DNA of 64,000 nucleotides, taken from the IMG/VR virus record IMGVR_UViG_3300047369_000650, positions 62,001 through 126,000 of that record; one strand, given 5' to 3'. This stretch comes from a virus. This document shows, in pieces, positions 21,665-29,962 of the stretch. How positions within the stretch are numbered: the first letter of the stretch is position 1; each line of letters begins with the position of its first letter. A program made the translations under genes and the position numbers. The notes beneath the pieces were generated by a model that worked only from the letters and a program-made list of their open reading frames with translations, did no database searches and was not told where the DNA came from.

Positions 21665-21693
21665 TTTACATTGTATAGATATTAGAGTATAAT
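21665..21693 (+). promoter_or_regulatory. Strong early (sigma70-like) promoter of the glycan cassette
   Basis: TTTACA, a 17-base spacer and a perfect TATAAT lie 28 bases upstream of the first cassette gene. This is the best consensus match among the early-type promoters in the window and is divergent from the 21620-21648 promoter. Confidence 0.8.
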
Positions 21694-21721
21694 AGATTAT
21701 AAACAACAGGATGATTTCGTC

Positions 21722-22501
21722 ATGAAACGATTGATTTATCAAGTGTACGTTGGAAAGCGTTCAAAACTCTATGACCACTGTGTTAACTCAGTAGCAGAAT
21801 ACTGTAAAGCACACGGCATTGTACACGAAGTACAAAAAACTCCCATACTCATGATTAAACCAGATGTATTTTCTACAAATCGCAGTAGAGAATCTTATGA
21901 AAAACATGGTGGTTACTTACCAATCTATGAAAAAGAAAACGCCTTTTCATATCTTAAAACATATGATCAAGTAGCAATAGTAGATGCTGATGTATGGATT
22001 CGTCCTGGCGCTCCAAATATCTTTGACGATTTAGAACCACAGTATGATTTTGGTGGTGTCGTTGAACGTGAGATGCCTATTACAAATCAATACAAAGGTA
22101 AGATAGCAAACTATTCACGTATGCAATACCAGACTATTAAGAAAGTGGATTGGAAGTGGAATAATCTTGGTGCGGAATTTATGAATATGGGCATTATGGT
22201 TATGAACCAAAAGATCCAAAAATATTTAAGAGGAGAAACTCCAACACAATTTATTCGTCGTCCGGAGTTTAAACCATTTGTTGATGGTATGGGTGCTTGG
22301 AAATGGTCCACTGATCAGACACTATTAAATACATGGATTCGTGAAGAAAATATGAAGATTAAAAATATGGACTGGAGATGGAACGGATTATTTACTGCTA
22401 ATACTCGCATTAAAGAGTGTCACTTTGTTCATTTCTTTTTAAAGGACCATCTTCCAAACAGAGGTGAGAATGTGGAACAATTAAGGGAATTGGTGGAATG
22501 A
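21722..22501 (+). CDS. GT-A-fold glycosyltransferase-like protein
   Basis: 259 residues, starting MKRLIYQVYVGKR. The segment AIVDADVWIR carries a DxD motif (Asp88, Asp90), the metal and sugar-nucleotide site of GT-A glycosyltransferases, following an N-terminal Rossmann-like half. The opening I(Y/I)Q.. strand recurs at 23199 and 25057, so these are paralogues. It is the first gene behind the strong early promoter and overlaps the next gene by 4 bases (ATGA). It probably transfers a sugar from a nucleotide sugar in the host cytoplasm. The acceptor is unknown; host surface glycan, virion protein or DNA base are all possible. Confidence 0.7.
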   Translation: MKRLIYQVYVGKRSKLYDHCVNSVAEYCKAHGIVHEVQKTPILMIKPDVFSTNRSRESYEKHGGYLPIYEKENAFSYLKTYDQVAIVDADVWIRPGAPNIFDDLEPQYDFGGVVEREMPITNQYKGKIANYSRMQYQTIKKVDWKWNNLGAEFMNMGIMVMNQKIQKYLRGETPTQFIRRPEFKPFVDGMGAWKWSTDQTLLNTWIREENMKIKNMDWRWNGLFTANTRIKECHFVHFFLKDHLPNRGENVEQLRELVE

Positions 22502-23202
22502 GTTTATGGGATGATTTTTTAAAGGATATAACTAAAGAATTTAAAAACAAAGAAAATTTTTTAAAAGGAAATACTATTAGACGTTGTCTTCATCCTACAA
22601 TGGATTCAATGACAGCAATAAAATATCTTAACAAAGTTAATCATTTAGATTTTTTAAAACCAGATCCACAAACTGGAAATCCTATACACTGTATAGACAA
22701 ATTTAGTTTAGTGACTTTACAATCATCACTATATCTAAAAACTATGATAAAAAAATCTAAGTTAGATACTATTAGTGAAATACATGATATTGGTGGTGGT
22801 TATGGAAATATGGCATGGACACTAAAAAACTATGGATATGATAAAAAATATATTATATATGATTTTCCAATTATGCATGATATTCAGAAGTACTGGTTAG
22901 GAAAACAAAATATTAAAGTTGAATATAAATCATTAGATGAGTTAGATCCGGGTAAAAACTCGCATCTTATAGGCACACATAGTATAAATGAAATGGACTT
23001 ATCTGATAGAGAAAAAATACCATTTAATAAATTTAAATCGTTTTTCATTGCACATAATAAAATATTCAATGGAATAGATAATGTAAAATATTTTAGAAAT
23101 TTAGCAAAAAAATTAGATCATACTACTGAACATTTATTTTTCGGAGATGATGATGGACCATTACAGGCATCGCACTATTGGTTAACAGGGGTTAAACCAT
23201 GA
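22498..23202 (+). CDS. SAM-dependent methyltransferase, probable sugar O-methyltransferase
   Basis: 234 residues. A class I SAM-binding motif I is clear at residues 95-105 (IHDIGGGYGNM), followed by an acidic end of strand 2 (YIIYDFP) that would hold the ribose. The length and the Y-F/L-rich C-terminal half resemble putative sugar O-methyltransferases found in polysaccharide clusters. ATGA overlaps on both sides link it tightly to the flanking glycosyltransferases, which supports a glycan substrate. The substrate itself cannot be read from sequence. Confidence 0.7.
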   Translation: MSLWDDFLKDITKEFKNKENFLKGNTIRRCLHPTMDSMTAIKYLNKVNHLDFLKPDPQTGNPIHCIDKFSLVTLQSSLYLKTMIKKSKLDTISEIHDIGGGYGNMAWTLKNYGYDKKYIIYDFPIMHDIQKYWLGKQNIKVEYKSLDELDPGKNSHLIGTHSINEMDLSDREKIPFNKFKSFFIAHNKIFNGIDNVKYFRNLAKKLDHTTEHLFFGDDDGPLQASHYWLTGVKP

Positions 23203-23870
23203 AAAATTTAATTATTCAACACTTTGATGGCGAACTTCGAGACCTTGATAAACTTTCAATAAAAAATATTCAAGAGTATGCTGAGATGGTTGGTGCTGAA
23301 TATCAATTAATAAGAGGCAAGCCATTTAGAAAACATCTTACATCCCCTTGTCAAAAAGTACACATGATAAATCAAGAATTTGATGAGTATGATCAAGTTT
23401 TAATGTTAGATATAGATATGTTTGCTCCGAAGAATATGAACGTAAATATATTTAAACAAGAAGGTGTTGGTTTATATGCTGATACACAGATTAGACTTCA
23501 TAGAAGATTAACTGAGTATTATCCCATGCAATCAAGTATTGAAGCACCTTATTGGGGTGGTGCAATATATAAATTAGATAGAAAACTAAGAAAAAAACTA
23601 AGAGCTGGTCTCGGCGGAAATGAAAATTGGATGAATAACTATAATAAGTTATATCATTTTGAAGATGAAGGCATTATGCACACATTAGCTTGGAAAGCTG
23701 GAATACCAATAAAAGGTATGATATTAGATAGAAAATGGTGTCAATGCAGTTTTCTTCCGAATCCAGAAAAAGCTGGATTTATTCATATTCGCACAAAGAT
23801 TACACCATCGGGACCGAAAAGAGAAAAAATAGAAAATTACAATGAACTAGTTTCAAAAGGAATATTGTAA
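23199..23870 (+). CDS. GT-A-fold glycosyltransferase-like protein
   Basis: 223 residues, starting MKNLIIQHFDGEL. The DxD motif is in VLMLDIDMFAP (Asp71, Asp73). Further downstream a WGGAIYKLDR segment and a C-terminal FIHIR are placed like acceptor-side elements of GT8-type enzymes. It overlaps the methyltransferase gene by 4 bases. It is related in its opening strands to the genes at 21722 and 25057. It is likely a cytoplasmic sugar transferase of unknown donor. Confidence 0.7.
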   Translation: MKNLIIQHFDGELRDLDKLSIKNIQEYAEMVGAEYQLIRGKPFRKHLTSPCQKVHMINQEFDEYDQVLMLDIDMFAPKNMNVNIFKQEGVGLYADTQIRLHRRLTEYYPMQSSIEAPYWGGAIYKLDRKLRKKLRAGLGGNENWMNNYNKLYHFEDEGIMHTLAWKAGIPIKGMILDRKWCQCSFLPNPEKAGFIHIRTKITPSGPKREKIENYNELVSKGIL

Positions 23871-23888
23871 AAAACAAGGACATACGTT

Positions 23889-25055
23889 TTGGAAATAAGA
23901 AACCCAATTGATTTATTGACACATAAAAGATTTGATGTTCCTATTAAATATATGTATGCATCAAATTTATCAAGTAATTTTTATAAAAATGCATATAAAG
24001 AACATTTAAGAGTTTGGAATAATTTTCGTGAAGGAACACCAAATAAAAATGGTTTTGAAGATTTTGATAATGCATTTAAATCAATAATTAATAGTGTTGT
24101 TGATGAGCCAGTTCCAGTAAATAATGAAGGACACCTTGCAAACGGCGCTCATAGATTAGCAGCAGCATTATATCATCAAAGACCTATTAATACTAGAAAT
24201 ACAAATGATAGAGAAAATTATCACATAGAATGTGATTATAGTTTTTTTATTAAAAAAGGTTTATCGCAAACAATTTTAAAAAGAACAGCATTAGAATATG
24301 CAAAACTTAAATCTAATACACACGTTATTTGTTTATTTCCTATTGCACATACTCGTATTCAAGAAGTTATGAATATAATTAGTAAATATTGTAATATATT
24401 TTATCATTCATCTACACAATTAAATTCTGAAGGGCAACTCGGATTAATGAAAGAAATATATCTCGATGATGGTTGGGCAAATGAAGAAGGCATAAGGAGA
24501 AAGGGAAATCAATGCTTTATGGGATATCCTAATGTTACATTTGTATTAGTGGATGGAAAAAATCTTGAAACTGTGAAAGAAATGAAGAAAAAAATTAGAG
24601 CATTGTTTAATGTCGGTAACCATTCTGTTCATATTAATGATTCGCATGAAGAAACTGTTAGGATAGCAAAAACTGTATTCAATGACAATAGCATACACTT
24701 TCTTAATAATAGAAAGAATATTTCTTTTCCGAAGTATAAAAAACTTATGGCTAATATGAAACCAAACGATAATGAAGTAATTACTGGTTCAACGGTATTA
24801 TCGCTATATGGTTTAAGAGATTGTAAGGATATAGATTTAATCTATTATAATAATCCGCCTGCTGACTCTCATAATCAATATTTAGAAACACACTATAAAC
24901 TAACTCTTGATGATATTATTAATAATCCACTATATCACTTGTATTATCAAGGTTTTAAATATGTGTCTTTAAATGTAATAAAGAATATGAAAAAATTAAG
25001 AAATGAACAAAAAGATATTATAGATGTAAATCTAATAGAGAAAATAAGAGCTTAA
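23889..25055 (+). CDS. ParB-like domain fused to nucleotidyltransferase-like domain
   Basis: 388 residues, from a TTG start with AAGGA nine bases upstream; the next in-frame ATG would remove 21 residues. The N-terminal part carries PVPVNNEGHLANGAHRLAA (residues 75-93), the G.HR signature of ParB/sulfiredoxin-like folds. The C-terminal part has ITGSTVLSLYGLRDCKDIDL (residues 298-317), matching the GS...D-x-D pattern of the minimal nucleotidyltransferase fold, and later a KDIIDVNLI helix. The middle contains VHINDSHEETVRIAK, which I do not recognise. Its place among glycosyltransferases suggests sugar or phosphate activation, by inference. Confidence 0.55.
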   Translation: MEIRNPIDLLTHKRFDVPIKYMYASNLSSNFYKNAYKEHLRVWNNFREGTPNKNGFEDFDNAFKSIINSVVDEPVPVNNEGHLANGAHRLAAALYHQRPINTRNTNDRENYHIECDYSFFIKKGLSQTILKRTALEYAKLKSNTHVICLFPIAHTRIQEVMNIISKYCNIFYHSSTQLNSEGQLGLMKEIYLDDGWANEEGIRRKGNQCFMGYPNVTFVLVDGKNLETVKEMKKKIRALFNVGNHSVHINDSHEETVRIAKTVFNDNSIHFLNNRKNISFPKYKKLMANMKPNDNEVITGSTVLSLYGLRDCKDIDLIYYNNPPADSHNQYLETHYKLTLDDIINNPLYHLYYQGFKYVSLNVIKNMKKLRNEQKDIIDVNLIEKIRA

Positions 25056-25056
25056 A

Positions 25057-25878
25057 ATGAAAAACTTAATTTATCAAGTGTGGGCTGGAAAGCTTTCAGA
25101 AGAAGCAAAAGTTAGTAGTAAATTGATGAAAGCCTATGCTGAAAAAATTGGTGCAGAATATATACTTGATTTAAATCCAAATATTGCTAGTAAAATATGC
25201 GATGTTCCTATGTACTTCGAATGGTTAAATCCGATAATAGATGATAGATTTCTAAAGTACGATAAAATTCTATCAGTTGACTTAGATGTATTTCCGGTAG
25301 AAAATTTAAAAGAAAATATATTTAAAGAAGACGTTGGTGACATAGGCGCATGTACTGAACCGTTTCAAGGAAAACAGAGAGCAACAGTGACTGTAGGTGG
25401 TCACATAAATAGACAAAATGATGAAAAATGGGCAGCTGTTGTAAAGAAAAATTGGGGTATTAGTCTTCCAAGAGATGAAGACGATAATCTTAAAGTATAT
25501 AACGCTGGTATGGTGGTTTTTACTAAAGAAGGAATAGAAAAAGCAAAAGAATGGATGCCTTTCCAAGAATATATTGATTTCATGAGAAATAAAGGATTTG
25601 GAAGATTCTATACGGTAGATCAAAATTATTTCCACTTAATGGTATTTGCAAACGCAAATATAGATTTTAGAGAAATGAATAACGGATGGAATTCTCAAAT
25701 ACATTATGTTAGAGGTCCATTAGCAATAACTAACAATATAAATGATGAGAGAAATGAAAATACAAAATTTGTACATGTACAAATGACCGGACATAAGTGG
25801 AATGAACAAAGCCTTTATGAAATTGTAAATCTTTCACGAAGTAAATGGAGATTTAAATATAGTGAAATTAGTAGATAA
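25057..25878 (+). CDS. GT-A-fold glycosyltransferase-like protein
   Basis: 273 residues, starting MKNLIYQVWAGKL, close to the openings of the 21722 and 23199 products. The DxD motif is in ILSVDLDVFP (Asp75, Asp77). An NAGMVVF segment and a late HVQMTGHKW segment fit the acceptor and C-terminal metal-ligand regions of GT8-like enzymes. It starts one base after the preceding stop. This is the third member of a phage paralogue set, which suggests assembly of an oligosaccharide rather than one sugar. Confidence 0.7.
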   Translation: MKNLIYQVWAGKLSEEAKVSSKLMKAYAEKIGAEYILDLNPNIASKICDVPMYFEWLNPIIDDRFLKYDKILSVDLDVFPVENLKENIFKEDVGDIGACTEPFQGKQRATVTVGGHINRQNDEKWAAVVKKNWGISLPRDEDDNLKVYNAGMVVFTKEGIEKAKEWMPFQEYIDFMRNKGFGRFYTVDQNYFHLMVFANANIDFREMNNGWNSQIHYVRGPLAITNNINDERNENTKFVHVQMTGHKWNEQSLYEIVNLSRSKWRFKYSEISR

Positions 25879-25894
25879 TCTGTAAGGAGAGCAA

Positions 25895-26533
25895 ATGGCC
25901 AAAAAGTTAAAGGATACATTACAAAGCATAATGGTTAATTACGACCCGTTTAGAATAAAAGAAAGAGAAAGTAAAAGTGGTAAACCAGTGGGTAGATCAC
26001 TAGTGTTAGAAAATTTGATTAAAGAAAATAATCTGAAAACTGGAGCTGAATTAGGCGTAAGAGCTGGTGAAAATTATTATTATCTACTAGCGCACTGCCC
26101 TGATCTTGAATTACTCGGAGTGGATCTATTTCAAATACAACCAGAAGGTGCTGGTGAAGGCCATAGGCGCAAAACTTTTGAAAAGCCAGAGCACGGCTTT
26201 TCATATGACTTTGAATCATATTATAAATTTATTCAAGAACTACAAAAAGAATTTGGGCCTCGAGCAAAGTTTATTCGCGATTGGACTACAGAAGCAGTTA
26301 AACAAATACCAGATAATAGTTTAGATTTTATTTTTCTTGACGCTGACCACGCATATAAAACAGTAGTAAGAGATATTGAAGATTGGAATCCAAAAGTCAA
26401 AAAAGGTGGATATATTACCGGTCATGACTGGTACCAGTCTCCAGTTAAAAAGGCAGTTACGGATGTTTTAGGTAGAAAAGATATTCAAATAAAACAAGAC
26501 AACGTATGGATATATAGGAAAAAGAATGATTAA
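25895..26533 (+). CDS. Class I SAM-dependent methyltransferase (Methyltransf_24-like)
   Basis: 212 residues. Motif I is AELGVRAGENYYYLL, the second strand ends LLGVDLF, and the later LDFIFLDADHAYKTVVRDI plus GGYITGHDW segments are hallmark elements of the Methyltransf_24 family, whose members often methylate sugars or small molecules. GGAGAG precedes the ATG. It overlaps the next methyltransferase gene by 8 bases. The substrate is unknown; context points to glycan methylation. Confidence 0.75.
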   Translation: MAKKLKDTLQSIMVNYDPFRIKERESKSGKPVGRSLVLENLIKENNLKTGAELGVRAGENYYYLLAHCPDLELLGVDLFQIQPEGAGEGHRRKTFEKPEHGFSYDFESYYKFIQELQKEFGPRAKFIRDWTTEAVKQIPDNSLDFIFLDADHAYKTVVRDIEDWNPKVKKGGYITGHDWYQSPVKKAVTDVLGRKDIQIKQDNVWIYRKKND

Positions 26534-27098
26534 TTCTGAATTAGGACATGTAAAAACTCTTGAAGAGTTTAATAGTGAAATTCGTAGACAGCAAGAAGAA
26601 GCGCATGGTAAGGGTTATACCGATATTCATGATGCAATACAAAAATATCTAAAAAAAGAAGATGTTTATATGGAATTTGGTACACACCAGGGTGGAACCG
26701 CTTCTGCTGCTATGTTAGCTAAACCTAAAAGTGTTATTATGGTAGATATAGATCCTTCAAGATATTATAAATTTCTAAGCCCTATTGCTAATAAGTTTTG
26801 TGAAGAAAATAATATTGAACTAAAGATGAAACAGACTAGTTCAATAGGGCTAGGAGCAGTTGCAAATTGTGATATGCTTGTAATAGATTCAGTTCATACC
26901 ACTACTTTTATGAATCAAGAGTTATCTTTACATGGGGGAAATGTAAATAAGTATATTATAGCACATGATACCAGTGAACTATTCGGAAAGAAAAATGACA
27001 GTTTATTCCAAGTCTTAAATAATTTTGCAATTGCAAATAATTGGAAAATTATTGAAAGAGGGACAATAAATGTTGGATACACAGTTTTAGGAAAGTAA
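26526..27098 (+). CDS. SAM-dependent methyltransferase, CmcI/sugar-methyltransferase-like
   Basis: 190 residues. VYMEFGTHQGGTASAAML is a motif I of the type seen in CmcI and rhamnosyl O-methyltransferases, followed by SVIMVDIDPS (ribose-binding acid) and CDMLVIDSVHTT. A conserved-looking YIIAHDTSELFG follows. The N-terminal 40 residues are helical. It is translationally coupled to the upstream methyltransferase. It is a second, distinct methyltransferase lineage within the cassette. Confidence 0.65.
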   Translation: MINSELGHVKTLEEFNSEIRRQQEEAHGKGYTDIHDAIQKYLKKEDVYMEFGTHQGGTASAAMLAKPKSVIMVDIDPSRYYKFLSPIANKFCEENNIELKMKQTSSIGLGAVANCDMLVIDSVHTTTFMNQELSLHGGNVNKYIIAHDTSELFGKKNDSLFQVLNNFAIANNWKIIERGTINVGYTVLGK

Positions 27099-27102
27099 TC
27101 AA

Positions 27103-27669
27103 ATGGAAGTTTATAAGTACGAAGATTATGATGACTATATCAGATGGCAAAAGAAAATTAATAAGTCAAAAAAAGGATGGGTATATGTAAAAGAAAAGAC
27201 GATTGAAAATATATCTAAAGAATGCCCGTTTGCTTCTCAGATATTATGCCATGGAACTAGAGCAGGTGCTGAACAAAAATATTTTAAAAAATATCTGCCA
27301 AATGCAGAAATAATAGGTACTGAAATAGGCGATAATGCTTTAGAATATGAAATGACCATACAACACGATTTTAATAAACAGTTACCCGAGTTTATTAATA
27401 AATTTGACATTGTTTATTCAAATTCTTTTGATCACAGTATAAACCCAAAAGAAACTTTAAAGGTATGGGGAAATCAATTAAATAATAATGGAAAATTATT
27501 TTTAGAATTTAATGAAAGAGATAGCGTTAAAAATTATGCTCCAGATCCCGTTTATGCAACTAATAAAGAAATAGAAAAATTGCTGATTCAAGAAAATCTT
27601 AACATTATTAAAAAATTAACTAAAGATAATAAAAGTGGTGGTGTAGTTTTTGTTTGTAAGAAAGGATAA
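27103..27669 (+). CDS. SAM-dependent methyltransferase-like protein
   Basis: 188 residues. ILCHGTRAGAEQKYF is a variant motif I with a G-x-R-x-G core, followed by EIIGTEIG (motif II acid) and KFDIVYSNSFDH (motif IV), then WGNQLNNNGKLFLEF (motif VI). This is the order expected in Methyltransf_11-type folds. It begins 4 bases after the preceding stop. The glycine-poor motif I makes catalytic competence less sure than for its neighbours. Confidence 0.6.
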   Translation: MEVYKYEDYDDYIRWQKKINKSKKGWVYVKEKTIENISKECPFASQILCHGTRAGAEQKYFKKYLPNAEIIGTEIGDNALEYEMTIQHDFNKQLPEFINKFDIVYSNSFDHSINPKETLKVWGNQLNNNGKLFLEFNERDSVKNYAPDPVYATNKEIEKLLIQENLNIIKKLTKDNKSGGVVFVCKKG

Positions 27670-27680
27670 AAAGTTTTAAA

Positions 27681-28379
27681 ATGGAAGCTTATGCTATAGT
27701 AATTGAAGGTAATGAAATATCTGAAGCTGGATATGCAGCTTTAGCTAAAAGTTCATATGATGTAAAAAATGAATTTAAACTGAAACAGTTTAAAGCCATT
27801 ACTCCCGATGTAGTAGAAAAAGATATGTATGATCAAGATGTTCAATGGACATATCCTTGGGAAGGTTCTGTTGTTGATTTTGCTTCGGGTCTTACAAAGT
27901 CTGCTTATGTGACTGCCAACCCAAAGGCAAGAATGGCATGTGCCATGAGTCATTTTTCTTTATGGCAACTTTGCTTTGAAAGAAGACAACCTATTATTAT
28001 ATTAGAACACGATGCTATCTTTACTCAGAAAATAGATTTTATACCAGATGATACCGGATTTGATATTGTTGGTTTAAATAATCCTCTTGGTGCTACTCGT
28101 AGAGCAAAACAATATCATGATTCCATATTAAAAAATAAGCAAGCATTTCAGCTAACACCTTATGTGGATGAAGATATGAAAGCTCCTCAAGGGCTTGCTG
28201 GAAACTCAGCATACTTCATAAAACCAGAGGGTGCCGAACAAATGATTTCTTTGGTTTATAAGTATGGTATGTGGCCAAATGATGCACTTATGTGTAGACA
28301 ACTTGTAAATGGGTTAGGAGTAACTAGAAAATTCTATACTAGAATACAAGGCCTTAAATCAACTACAACAAGGAGTTAA
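27681..28379 (+). CDS. Glycosyltransferase family 25-like (LPS biosynthesis type)
   Basis: 232 residues. ACAMSHFSLWQLCFERRQPIIILEHDAIF (split here as the SHFSLW core at residues 90-95 and EHDAIF at 109-114) is the diagnostic GT25 signature seen in LPS galactosyltransferases such as LgtB. The later GNSAYFIKPEGAEQM also fits the family. This is the clearest link in the cassette to lipooligosaccharide synthesis. A second, shorter GT25-like gene lies at 29959. Confidence 0.8.
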   Translation: MEAYAIVIEGNEISEAGYAALAKSSYDVKNEFKLKQFKAITPDVVEKDMYDQDVQWTYPWEGSVVDFASGLTKSAYVTANPKARMACAMSHFSLWQLCFERRQPIIILEHDAIFTQKIDFIPDDTGFDIVGLNNPLGATRRAKQYHDSILKNKQAFQLTPYVDEDMKAPQGLAGNSAYFIKPEGAEQMISLVYKYGMWPNDALMCRQLVNGLGVTRKFYTRIQGLKSTTTRS

Positions 28380-28382
28380 AAT

Positions 28383-28562
28383 ATGTGGACTGTGAAAAGA
28401 GAAAAAGATGGTGAAATTATTGCAATGTGTTCTACACTTAAAGATGCTGAAGCAATGGCATGCAAAGATTTAAATCATGGAATACACTATACAATTGAAG
28501 AAATGGAAGACGGTCCAGAAATAAGAGAAGTGTACCGTTCGGTTTATAAAACAAGGTTATAA
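28383..28562 (+). CDS. Small hypothetical protein, 59 aa
   Basis: An ATG with an excellent AAGGAG ribosome site six bases upstream opens a 59-residue frame (MWTVKREKDGEIIAM to YKTRL), filling the gap between the GT25 gene and the HAD gene almost exactly. It is charged, with no membrane segment. I do not recognise a family; the tight spacing says it is part of the same operon. Confidence 0.75.
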   Translation: MWTVKREKDGEIIAMCSTLKDAEAMACKDLNHGIHYTIEEMEDGPEIREVYRSVYKTRL

Positions 28563-28563
28563 T

Positions 28564-28896
28564 ATGAAATATGTGATAGATATTGATGGTACTATTTGCA
28601 AAGAAGTTATTATGGAAAATGGTAAGAAAGATTATGAAAATCATATACCCCTTCCCGAAAGAATTGCAAAGGTAAATAGACTGTATGAGGCTGGTCATAC
28701 TATTAAATATATGACAGCACGTGGTATTACTAGTGGTATAGATTATGAACCACTAACTAGACGACAACTTATGGCTTGGGGTGCAAAATATCACGAATTA
28801 AGTGTTGGTAAGAAAGAACACTATGATGTATGGATAGACGATAAAGCTTTTTGGAGTGAGAACTTCTTCCGTGAAACAGGAGAGACATATGAATGA
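28564..28896 (+). CDS. HAD-family phosphatase-like protein
   Basis: 110 residues. MKYVIDIDGTIC is HAD motif I (nucleophile Asp6, acid Asp8); IKYMTARG is motif II (Thr) and YDVWIDDKAFW carries the motif IV acids. The size is that of the cap-less capsular-polysaccharide-type HAD phosphatases, which act on sugar phosphates. It lies inside the glycan cassette, directly before an aldolase gene that it overlaps by 8 bases, so a sugar-phosphate substrate is plausible. Confidence 0.7.
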   Translation: MKYVIDIDGTICKEVIMENGKKDYENHIPLPERIAKVNRLYEAGHTIKYMTARGITSGIDYEPLTRRQLMAWGAKYHELSVGKKEHYDVWIDDKAFWSENFFRETGETYE

Positions 28897-29734
28897 TCTA
28901 AAGTTCACATCGGCTGGTGATTTTCTAAAGAGTCAAGAACCCGTTAAACAGTTTATTGCAGCTATGGATAATAGTGGCGGTAGTGCTGGTGGTGTTCTTG
29001 ATCTATATGATAGAGAATGGGATGAGAAAAATAAAATGGAACGCATACACGAATTTCGTCTTAGAATGATGTCTGCTCCAGAATTTACAAGTGATAATAT
29101 CTTTGGTGCTATTCTCTATAAAGATAGTGTAGAACGTGGTGCTGTTAATGTTTTAGATAAAAAATGTATTCGTAGTATTATTAAGATTGATGATGGATGC
29201 GAAGCTGATGGAACATTAAAGCCCTTTGATATAGATGGTATGATACAATATACTTTAGATCATGGTTGCTACGGGACTAAAATGAGAAGTGTTGTAAAAT
29301 CTGAAAATATTATGATACCAATCGTAAAACAACAAATGATATATGCAGAAAAAATAGCTGAAGCGGGATTGGTTCCTATTATAGAACCAGAAGTACCTAT
29401 TGATCACCCATTAAAAGAAAAAATTGAAAGTAATCTTTCTGTTTATTTGGAATCTTGTCTTACTAAATTTCAAGGTGATTGTATATTAAAAGTAACACCT
29501 CCTGAAAAACCAGGCTTATATGATTATTTTACAAAATTAAAAAATGTAAAAGTAGTGTTTCTTAGTGGTGGCTATTCTACAAAAGAAGCATGTAAAAGAT
29601 TATCCAAAAATTCTGGAGTCTCGGCAAGTTTTAGTAGAGCATTAAGTGAAGGTTTAGAATATCCACAGTCGGATAAAGAGTTTAATGACGTAATAGATAG
29701 TAATATAAGAAAAATTGTATTAGCTTCTGGATAA
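28889..29734 (+). CDS. Class I fructose-bisphosphate aldolase
   Basis: 281 residues from the ATG at 28889, chosen over a GTG 33 bases upstream because AGGAGAG sits just before it. Family landmarks are in order: AAMDNSGG (Asp27), IIKIDDG (Lys99), GTKMRSV (131-region), PIIEPEV (Glu167 area), the Schiff-base lysine Lys201 in CILKVTPP, LSGGYS (226-230) and ASFSRALSEGL (Arg250). These match bacterial class I aldolases, which cleave fructose 1,6-bisphosphate to DHAP and glyceraldehyde 3-phosphate. All key residues are present, so it is probably active. It is unusual in a phage. It may feed sugar precursors to the surrounding glycosyltransferases or redirect host carbon. Confidence 0.85.
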   Translation: MNDLKFTSAGDFLKSQEPVKQFIAAMDNSGGSAGGVLDLYDREWDEKNKMERIHEFRLRMMSAPEFTSDNIFGAILYKDSVERGAVNVLDKKCIRSIIKIDDGCEADGTLKPFDIDGMIQYTLDHGCYGTKMRSVVKSENIMIPIVKQQMIYAEKIAEAGLVPIIEPEVPIDHPLKEKIESNLSVYLESCLTKFQGDCILKVTPPEKPGLYDYFTKLKNVKVVFLSGGYSTKEACKRLSKNSGVSASFSRALSEGLEYPQSDKEFNDVIDSNIRKIVLASG

Positions 29735-29737
29735 AAT

Positions 29738-29962
29738 ATGCAACATACTATTGAAGAATTAATTAGAAGAATAGATTTAATGAAAGATAAAGCTATTCAA
29801 GTTCATAGATTAAGAAATGAATTTTCAGAGATTTCTTACAGAGAATATGATCACGAAACGTGTAAACATCTTATATCCGATATACAGTCTATAGCTATGG
29901 GTATAGCAAATGATAGACAAGGGTCTGAAATTAAAACTGAAATGGATGAATGGAAAAAATGA
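29738..29962 (+). CDS. Hypothetical protein, 74 aa
   Basis: A short, charged, helix-rich protein (MQHTIEELIRRIDLMKD...) without recognised motifs. It begins 3 bases after the aldolase stop and shares an ATGA overlap with the next GT25-like gene, so it is within the operon. Confidence 0.6.
   Translation: MQHTIEELIRRIDLMKDKAIQVHRLRNEFSEISYREYDHETCKHLISDIQSIAMGIANDRQGSEIKTEMDEWKK

Noticed and set aside
28438-28698. Minus-strand frame of 86 codons
   Set aside because: It lies opposite two well-supported genes with good ribosome sites, has a low-complexity hydrophobic product and no promoter or ribosome site.
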